Origin: Riptortus pedestris
Taxonomy: Eukaryota > Arthropoda > Insecta > Hemiptera > Alydidae
Assembly (NCBI GenBank): GCA_019009955.1
Contig: CM032228.1
Coordinates: 128,007,501-128,071,500, forward strand
Direction of reading: 5' to 3'
DNA: 64,000 bases
The position numbers were made by a program, and so were the translations under genes. Positions 49,124-64,000 of this stretch are shown piece after piece (positions within the stretch are counted from its first letter, which is position 1; each line of letters starts with the position of its first letter). The notes beneath the pieces were generated by a model, which saw only the letters and a list, made by a program, of their open reading frames with translations, did no database searches and was not told where the DNA came from.

Positions 49124-49252
49124 GTCCGTCACGCAGGGGCTGCGTAAACTAAGCAGATTTCCCACGTGAAGTAATACAATAGAGAAATCTCCATACAAGA
49201 GCCCAACAGTTACGGCAAAGGGCCGAACTAGGTTTTGGCGGGAAATTCAAAA
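49121..49252 (+). mobile_element. truncated A start, array copy 2
   Basis: AAAGTCCGTCACGCAGGGGC and CCCACGTGAAGTAATACAAT, then diverges (AGAGCCCAACAGTTACGGCA) and stops at the next AAAAGTCC. About 130 bp. Confidence 0.85.
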
Positions 49253-49749
49253 AGTCCGTCACGCAGGGGCTGCGTAAACTAAGCAGATTTCCCACGTGAA
49301 GTTTTACAATAGAGAAATCTGCCTAATAACAGCTGTAGTAGTAAGTAACCTCTAAACCTATTCACGAGAGGGACGAATAATTACAAAAACCGCCGCCAGA
49401 GCTCACGGCGGAAAGTCCGAACATAGCCTGCCGAGCACATGCAGAATACAAATGCAAATATCTCAGTTAATATTCAAGATAGAGAATAAATGTATATAAC
49501 AATATTTATAGTAAATTTAATTTGCAATAAGATTGATTCTATAATATTTTTCGATCCGACGTATAGTAACGGAGATATTTTGAATTTTCAAAAATCCCCC
49601 CCTCTAAACCCCCCCTCCCACTGGTCCGATTTCAGCCATTAACGAACTTGATCTCTCTTTTTACGTAAAACGCTTAAACATGAAGTTTGGTAACGATTAA
49701 ACAAAAATTGCGACCGCTAGAGCGTTAACAGACAAATATATATATATAT

Positions 49750-49813
<64 letters not shown>

Positions 49814-49934
49814 GAACGGACCTCATTTTCGTCATCTCCTGGGTAGGATCGATGGACATTTGAGGAAATTTTTCAAAACTCGCGTCATGAGTACGACCTC
49901 AATAGCTGATTTCCCTTAAGGGAAATCTGCTAAA
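49251..49934 (+). mobile_element. complete A-(TA)n-D composite, array copy 3
   Basis: Nearly identical to copy 1 over the A and D halves; the TA tract (49736-49808) has one TAGATA step. The small differences (for example loss of CACTG in ACTGCTGCCGAGC) show that it is not a perfect duplicate. Confidence 0.9.
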
Positions 49935-49935
49935 A

Positions 49936-50243
49936 ATCCGGTATCGGCCCAAATTTAATAAAAATGCAAATATCTCGGTTAATATTCAAGATAGGGAATA
50001 AATGTATATAACAATATTTATAGTAAATTTAATTTGCAATAAGATTGATTTTATACAATTTTTCGATCCGACGCATAATAACGGAGATATTTCGAATTTT
50101 CCGAAAATTCCCCCTCTAAACCCCCCCTCCCACTGGACCGATTTCAGCCATTAACGAAGTTGATCTTCCTTTTTACATAAAACGATTAAATTCCGAGTTT
50201 GGTAACGATCAAACAAAAATTGCGACCGCTAGAGCGTTAACAG

Positions 50244-50310
<67 letters not shown>

Positions 50311-50439
50311 AAATTTTGAACGGACCTCATTTTCGTCATCTCCTGGGTAGGATCTATGGACATTTGAAGAAATTTTTCGAAACTCGCGTCACGAGTACGA
50401 CCTCAATAGCTGATTTCCCCTAAGGGAAATCTGCTAAAA
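49936..50439 (+). mobile_element. A-(TA)n-D composite lacking the A terminus, array copy 4
   Basis: It starts inside A (AAATGCAAATATCTCGGTTA), TA tract 50250-50307, complete D (to CCCCTAAGGGAAATCTGCTA). More diverged from copies 1 and 3, so the array is not a single duplication. Ends about 157 bp before the draper leader exon. Confidence 0.88.
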
Positions 50440-50595
50440 GATTTTTAGAGACACATGGACCACTTTAGTACAACTTTTATGTGTAGGCTGCTTAGTGAAA
50501 ATTATAGGATGTCTTTAATACAATTCTTTAATTTTTCTAACACAATTTTTTAATTTCTAGATTTTAATTATCTATTTTGATGTTGTTTTTTCCAG

Positions 50596-50652
50596 ATCAG
50601 ATGATTGAAGTTATGTGGATCTGATTACTTGAAGAATATTATTTATTAAGAA
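50596..50652 (+). other. 5' UTR segment of the draper-like gene
   Basis: A pyrimidine-rich run followed by CAG at 50583-50595 looks like a splice acceptor, so the leader probably continues from an upstream non-coding exon that I cannot locate. If that acceptor is not used, transcription starts nearby instead. I see no convincing TATA box or initiator. The ATG at 50653 has a G at -3. Confidence 0.5.
50601..50624 (+). promoter_or_regulatory. possible upstream ORF of 7 codons in the draper leader
   Basis: ATG at 50601 opens a frame of seven codons that ends in TGA at 50622-50624, 28 nt before the main ATG and in a different frame. If the leader is transcribed as proposed, a scanning ribosome would meet this ATG first. 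It could lower translation, but the function is inferred from position only. Confidence 0.3.
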
Positions 50653-58863
<8,211 letters not shown>

Positions 58864-59640
58864 GTAAGAATTATATGCATTATCTTGTTCTTTGTTTGTT
58901 AATTAAATATTAATTACTAAGCAATTATTTTAACAAAGAATATTGGTATTAATGAAGAGACCAAACTGCAAAGATACAGATTAAGACAGATTTGATTTGA
59001 ACCTCATAGCCACTTAGTGCCCAGAGCTACATAATAGTTTCATCTAAGGAAACAACTACACGATAGAATAATATATAAAGTTTGTTTCAAATATGTAAAA
59101 ATGTCAAAGAGAAATGGGTATTTTAGTTAGACACACTTTCTTAATAGATGATTATGAAAAGACCACTTTTTGGGCAGTGTAGGAGCGACAAAAAATTAGT
59201 TTACAAAAATGCTTATATTTTTAAAAAATATATAATTCTTAAAATTAAACAGAATCCTGAAATGACAACTACTTTCAACCTATTAGCCTCATTATTTTCA
59301 AAAAGCTGCCTCAAACGTTGAAAAAACTTTTTAACAGCACAAGAAATAATACTGAAGGTTCTACAGTGCCATGGCTAATGAAATTATTTTTCCTGGAATG
59401 TCACCATGTATTGTTTCAATGTTATTAGTGCTTGTCACTTATGAATTAATGGTAAAGACATCTCTTTTCTCTGTGCTACCCATTATAACTGACTCTTAAA
59501 GATTAGCTTCTCCAAGAGATTTTATTAAAAATTTTTAATAGTTTAAAATGACTTTGATCATTTATTCTAACAAGGATTTAACTGAAATTATTATAATACT
59601 GTTTTCAAATTTGTCCGCAATATCCTCATAACTGAATCCT
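58864..59640. other. draper intron 7, proximal part
   Basis: AT-rich intron sequence with no further EGF-type exon on either strand. The 3' part (about 59270-59640) may be the degraded C-terminal end of the mariner copy. Confidence 0.5.
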
Positions 59641-59649
59641 CATGAATGA

Positions 59650-60420
59650 AATATTTACTATTGCTATATATATATTTTGCATCTTTCTTTTTCAATATAT
59701 CAATGCCACTCTATCATTCTTTTATTGGTTAATTCTAACCCCCAGCCTACAGGGGTGCATTATCGTGATGGAAAGTCATGTTGCGTAGCCTTTTTTAGTA
59801 TTTTGGTCACTTTTCACACAGGTTTGATTCAAATCAATACCATCTAGTATTGTTGATTTTGTCAAGTTTAGAAGCTCATAATAGATCATACCCTTCCCCC
59901 AGATCACATCCCATCAACCACAGAGCATTTTTTCTTTCTTTCATAGTGATGGCAATAGTTTGTTTGAGCTTAAACATGATCTTTTACAGTTCTCAAAATA
60001 TATCAATTTTCATCACATACCACTATTTTATGGAGAAATTACTTTCCTTTGTATGTAAGGAGCAGCATTTCACACATAGGTTTTTGGTTTTCTAGCTGCG
60101 TGTCATTTAGTTTATGGGGAACTGTTGGCATTTCAAATGTGTGGAAACAGTTTGTTATGTTACATTTAATTGATTCACGGGCTGCTATTACATTTGAGAT
60201 TCATCCTCATATAACAATTTTTGTAATTAGCTGTCTTCAAAATTTATGTTCTTCATTTCTCACATCAAAATTACTACTTTTTAATTTTTTAAACCACTGA
60301 ATGCAATTTGCTTTACTGAGCACATGCTAATTATAAGCTTTAACAAGCATTTGATGCTATCTCAAAGAAGTTATTATTAAATGGTAACAAAAAAGTCATA
60401 GTTTGTAGGCACAAACTCAA
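59650..60420 (-). pseudogene. decayed mariner transposase in draper intron 7
   Basis: Minus-strand reading, N to C: an HTH-region piece CIQWFKKLKSSNFDVRNEE (60304-60248); VPHKLND and a CEMLLL piece (60125-60050) matching the VPHEL segment before the first catalytic Asp; CDEN near 60010, equivalent to GDEKW; then WGKGMIYYELLNLTKSTI (59920-59860), equivalent to the mariner W-W-D-x3-G-x3-YELL segment; and FHHDNAP (about 59780-59755), equivalent to HDNARPH with the second catalytic Asp. Frameshifts and stops separate the pieces, so it is dead. The third catalytic Asp region is not confidently seen. Terminal repeats were not resolved. Confidence 0.75.
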
Positions 60421-60527
60421 CATATTCAATGCATTTATAAAGTATGCTCATGTATCAAACTTGTACTGTTGTAACTTGAAAATCTTTGTCACCTATCAAA
60501 GAAACTGGTGTTAATGGTATAGTTTAA

Positions 60528-60606
60528 TAGTAAGGGAAATCAGCTATTGTTGCATTACTCATAATGCAATTTTATAAAACCATTCTAACTGTTCCTACCT
60601 ATGAGA
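60528..60606 (-). mobile_element. D-family fragment (reverse)
   Basis: It contains AAGGGAAATCAGCTATTG, a diverged copy of the middle of D (CATTACTCATAATGCAATTT) and CCTACCTATGAGAGG. This is the D order read on the minus strand. The initial palindrome half and the TA-proximal end are lost. Confidence 0.6.
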
Positions 60607-61129
60607 GGCCTGAAGGTTAAGTTTGTTTAAAATGAAAATTGGGTTTGGGAGGGAAATATTGTGGGATAATTTAATGTAATTAAAAGATTTTAAAAATATG
60701 AAAAAAAAAAGTAGTGTTCTAGTAGATCTTACAGCAATGGAATATAGGAAAATAAAAATAATGAAATATTACCACAGTATAGATCTTCATTGAGAAAAGG
60801 TGATAATTAGCCAAGATAGGGCTGAGTAGGAATGAACAACTGTGAAAGTTTAGAAATATGGTCTACATATCTGAAGAACTGCATACACACTTGCATTCAC
60901 AGTGAGTGAAACACTCACAATTTTGATGGGGTTAGGGAAAACTCATGAAATATGTTCCTAAACAGGACACATGGAAAATGTATGAGAGACACCAATCAGG
61001 CCTAGGTTTCAAAAAGTGCTTTGTGAACCGATTTGTGCATGCTGAAATATGTCATACTGACGATCTCATCTTATTATCTATTTCTATTCCTCACATAGTA
61101 AGAAGCTTATCTGAAATAGGCTGACCATG

Positions 61130-61545
61130 AAATATTTAGTGATTGAGGTACTTAAAGTGAAAATTGAGTGATAGAAGTGGGGGTTTACAAAAAGCTTAAA
61201 CCAAAAAAATACAAAAAGAAAATTTGGTTAGTATTTGAGTTAGAGAAAATGTTTATTAGTTATAGTTGTAGAACATTAAAATTTCAACAAGATAGGCTAT
61301 GTAAAAATTATGAAGAGAGTTATTTGTATTTTTTTTGTTTTCAGCCTTCAGTAAACCCCCACATTTAATAATCTGATTCTTTAAGTAACTGAGTCACTAA
61401 AAATCTTATGTCCAGCATGCATTCAGTCTCTATATACATATGCTTTTTTAGAGAACAGATGGTGACATGACGACCAGTGTATCATTCCAGTATGTGGGAA
61501 ATCTCATTAATTTACCCAGCCTATACATGACAGACTTGTAATTAA
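61130..61545. mobile_element. A-derived fold-back element
   Basis: The left part (61135-61200) reads tacttaaagtgaaaatt, then GTGGGGGTTTAC. The right part (61340-61405) is its reverse complement in order: CAGTAAACCCCCAC, then CTTTAAGTAACTGAGTCACT. Both match the same A segment, so two A pieces face each other. The right side ends with a diverged A terminus (GGGAAATCTCATTAATTTAC, 61498-61517). Confidence 0.6.
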
Positions 61546-61552
61546 TATGTCA

Positions 61553-61866
61553 TGAGTAGTAATGGGGATTTACTGAAGCCTTTAAAAAAACAAAAAATTG
61601 CAAATATTTCTGTTAATATTCAAGATTGTGATAAAGTATATAGAAGAACATTTATAGGAAATTAAATTTGCAACAAGATTGCTGTTGATGTAACATGTTT
61701 TTATCTTACTCATAATTTAAAATTTTTGAATTTCTCTTTCTTTAAACCCTGCGTCTCTTGGTCCAGCTTCACCCACTAATGAACTCAAACTTTAGTTATA
61801 TGTGAAACCTTTAAATATGGAGTTTGTTAAGGAACAAACAAAAATTGTGACCACTAAAGTGTTAAC

Positions 61867-61868
<2 letters not shown>
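61553..61868 (+). mobile_element. A half of an A-(TA)n-D composite, split by a Ginger-like insertion
   Basis: It starts CATGAGTAGTAATGGGG, continues with AATATTCAAGATTG, ATTAAATTTGCAACAAGATT and a diverged copy of the GTTAACAGACAAA end at 61860-61868, and then enters the TA tract. The matching D half is at 63268-63360, on the other side of the Ginger-like element. Confidence 0.75.
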
Positions 61869-61923
<55 letters not shown>

Positions 61924-61937
61924 CATGTATATATATG
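61869..61937. repeat. (TA)n tract left of the Ginger-like element
   Basis: About 25 TA units followed by imperfect TA/TG sequence, ending at the terminal inverted repeat of the inserted element. It resumes at 63206-63267. Confidence 0.9.
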
Positions 61938-63202
61938 TTACTGTAAAACCCCGAAGTGTGGTAAATGTCTGGACTTACCGGTAAATCCTGTAAATCCTAT
62001 GATTTACCAAGAGCACTGGTTAAAGTCCGAAATCTAGATGAAATTCGAGCTTTTACCGCTAGGCAGTAGGTTAATCCCCGGATTTACCGTCTGGCTTGGT
62101 AAATGCCCGAAAAACATTAAATAAATGTGAAATTTCGTACTTTTACCAATGCTGTTTGGTAAATGTGCGGATTTCCCAAGGCTCATTGGTAAATGTCCAG
62201 TGAAGAGGAAGATGGGTTTGGCTACCTCGAAACTCCCTCGTGATTTGATAACCAATCTCGCTTCTGAGGAACAGCTTGACCAAATTCTTGATGATACTAC
62301 TGTATCTTTTCCATCTACTTCCCAACAAGATGGGGTTCAAACGTTGGCTCTTGAGGAAGATATGACAAAAACGTTGGAAGTAAAAAATCCTAATGGCGGC
62401 AAACTTCAGCAAGACAGTGCCAATAATAAGTTATCTGCCACCGAACAGAAGATGTGCTCTGTCAAAGAAATTCGCCAAGCAGCAAGGGAAGGTCTTTAAT
62501 CACAGGCCAAGAAAGTGAAAAAAACGACGAAAGGAAAATTCCTAGATCCCTGAAGTTGGCCAGAACGTGAGGATCACAATTCCTGGTGTCGACCAATCTA
62601 AAATCGACCCCAAAAGCATGATTGCAGTGATCGTCAAAAAAGAAGATGGTTTCTACCAACTCGGAACTTCTTCAGGAAAATTGAATACATTATATTCGCG
62701 TAATCAGTTTACACTGAGAATTTCATGTCTCTTGATGAAGTGCCCTGACGAAAAGATGAGCCTTCGCACCACAGTTCGTCAACAGTCATTGGTTGGTGGC
62801 CAGGGTTTCAAAAAATGCAACTGCTTAAAAAAATGTTCAAATAAGAAATGTTTGTGCAAGTTAGCTAATATGAAGTGCAATTCAAAGTGCCACAATTCTT
62901 TCCCATGCTGTAACAAATAATAATAAAACTTATTCTAAAATTTATTTTCAAATAACCTTTATTCCAACTTTTACCGGCAGACCCTGGGAAATGTTGGGAT
63001 TTACCAAAATCTGTTGGTAAAAGTCCGAAAGACGCATCCTGATTGAGATAATTCTAGCTTTTACCGAGCCTCTTGGGAAATCCTAAGATTTGCTGGCTAA
63101 AGTCCGATTTGAAAGATGAAATCGGACATTTACCAACGCTTCTGGTAAATCCTAAGATTTACCTGTAAATCTTAGGATTTACCACACTCCGGGGTTTTAC
63201 AG

Positions 63203-63205
<3 letters not shown>
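61938..63205. mobile_element. 1.27-kb Ginger-like DNA element with long imperfect TIRs
   Basis: The left end TTACTGTAAAACCCCGAAGT and the reverse complement of the right end differ at one position over about 30 bp. Looser inverted similarity extends over 100 bp through repeated GGTAAAT/ATTTACC units. A TGTAA start, if the boundary is set four bases in, fits the TGTNR ends reported for Ginger elements. The flanks are TATG and TATA, so a 4-bp target duplication is possible but cannot be proven inside a TA tract. Inside lies a broken transposase C-terminus on the + strand. The integrase core is missing, so the copy is non-autonomous. Confidence 0.7.
62209..62920 (+). pseudogene. broken C-terminal part of a Ginger/KRBA2-type integrase-transposase
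   Basis: The frame from about 62209 to 62499 reads KLPRDLITNLASEEQLDQIL ... IRQAAREGL and hits TAA. The same frame continues as SQAKKVKKTT, and a shift near 62550 leads into EVGQNVRITIPGVDQSKI and a VIVKKEDGFYQLGTSSGKL stretch. The end is a cysteine-rich tail (KKCNC, CSNKKCLC, CNSKCHNS, CCNK; 62808-62920). In family terms this is the SH3-like segment and CXC-type tail that follow the integrase core in Ginger/KRBA2-like proteins. The catalytic DDE core is absent. One stop and one frameshift make it a pseudogene, although the last 117 codons are open. Confidence 0.65.

Positions 63206-63267
<62 letters not shown>
63206..63267. repeat. (TA)n tract right of the Ginger-like element
   Basis: Continuation of the TA tract interrupted by the insertion, with one ACATA irregularity. 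It leads directly into a D half. Confidence 0.9.
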
Positions 63268-63268
<1 letters not shown>

Positions 63269-63360
63269 TTGAGAAGACTCAGTTTTGTCAGAAATCTTTT
63301 GAAAATCATGTGATGAGTACAACCTCAATAGTTGATATCCCTTCAGGGAAAATTGCTATA
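63268..63360 (+). mobile_element. D half of the split composite
   Basis: Diverged D: GAGAAGACTCAGTTTTGTCA, AAAATCATGTGATGAGTACA, ACCTCAATAGTTGATATCCC, and the terminal palindrome degraded to CCCTTCAGGGAAAATTGCTA. Confidence 0.75.
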
Positions 63361-63589
63361 AGGGAATTCTGACAAGTGCTGATAGGTGAATGGAATAGCA
63401 ACCAGAGCTTACTAGTGGCATTAGCTGAACTAAGTAAACGAAACTCATTTCAAAATATTGAATAAAGTAAAATACAAAACCCTGTACACCTGTATTATTA
63501 TTCATTTGCTCAGGGGAAAAAAAATACCTTACAACGAATATTATTAAAAAATTGTTATTCTACTTATTTTTCTTTAGCTAGAATGTTAA

Positions 63590-63812
63590 TCAATTTAATT
63601 ATATTTCTTTGGTTTTCAGCCTTTGGTTAACTTCTACTCACACATTTTCTGTTTAACATAACTGTATCACTAAAAATCTCATATTCAGCTTAAATTTTAA
63701 GTCGTTCCGAAGGCTTCTTAGTATGGGAGAAATAAAGAATAGAATCTGAAAATTATCATTGTGTCATTCCGAAACATGGGAAATCCTTAGTTTATGCGTT
63801 AAGTGATACATT
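63590..63812 (-). mobile_element. A-family end fragment (reverse)
   Basis: TTTTCAGCCTTTGGTTAACT, GTATCACTAAAAATCT and GGGAAATCCTTAGTTTATGC occur in the same order as in 61340-61517. The terminal G/C-rich hairpin is lost. Confidence 0.6.
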
Positions 63813-63828
63813 AATCATTTTAATTTTT

Positions 63829-63866
63829 TAACATCCACTTTATGCATGCTAAGGCTAATTGAGATT
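63829..63866 (-). mobile_element. SINE 3'-end fragment (reverse)
   Basis: AACATCCACTTTATGCATGC then TAAGGCTAATTGAGA matches the 3' end of the tRNA-derived SINE; compare 12104-12135. Confidence 0.6.
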
Positions 63867-64000
63867 CTTTCAAAATTAATTTTCTAAAGTTCTGAAAATA
63901 GATACGCCAAATCTACTTATAAATCATAATAGTATGCTTTTGAATTCTTTTTTATTAACCAATTTTAGAAATGAAACAGTTATGGATTTTTAAATATAAA

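Noticed and set aside
59850..60095. 81-codon plus-strand ORF in intron 7
   Set aside because: It is antisense to the mariner pseudogene, whose minus-strand reading explains the sequence.
63590..63660. TTTTCAG at 63613-63619 as the acceptor of draper exon 8
   Set aside because: The sequence after it matches the A repeat (CAGCCTTTGGTTAACTTC) and encodes no EGF-type cysteines in the required phase.

Overview
This is AT-rich nuclear DNA from an animal, most likely an arthropod. It has one recognisable host gene with GT-AG introns. The rest is dominated by (TA)n tracts and several interlocked families of short non-coding repeats. The arthropod call rests on the gene: the predicted protein runs collinear with insect Draper through the signal peptide, EMI domain, a short EGF module and five full 8-cysteine EGF modules. 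I cannot name the species.

Layout. From 1 to about 48.4 kb I see no host coding exon. This part holds tRNA-derived SINEs, two long fold-back elements, and four repeat families I label A, B, C and D. In its intact form A-(TA)n-D is one composite element: A starts with a G/C-rich hairpin end and finishes at the TA tract, and D starts after the tract and ends in a palindrome. B has a hairpin head, a tandem array of about 298-bp units and a tail with (AAAC)n. C shares the B-type middle but has its own head and tail. From 48.4 to 50.44 kb there is a tandem run of A-D composites. It ends about 150 bp before the first draper exon seen here.

From 50.6 to 58.86 kb lie seven exons of a draper/CED-1/MEGF10-type engulfment receptor on the + strand. 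They encode 373 complete codons: the N-terminal part of the ectodomain. The remaining EGF modules, the transmembrane segment and the signalling tail lie beyond the window. The introns carry decayed LINE fragments (one with a zinc knuckle and a restriction-like endonuclease motif), an A copy and an old B tail. Past exon 7, intron 7 holds a dead mariner transposase and a 1.27-kb Ginger-like DNA element with a broken cysteine-rich transposase C-terminus.

The most interesting pattern is the nesting. At several loci, in both orientations, the two halves A and D flank an unrelated element (B, C, a small insert, or the Ginger-like element) that sits inside the TA tract. The internal (TA)n of the A-D composite therefore looks like a landing pad. 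Other notable items are two adjacent spacer-free perfect palindromes (62 and 46 bp) inside one A copy, SINE and LINE insertions with clear target-site duplications that date the nesting, and a chimeric A/C junction at a short box shared by A, B and C. All protein calls come from reading the sequence; no database search was run.
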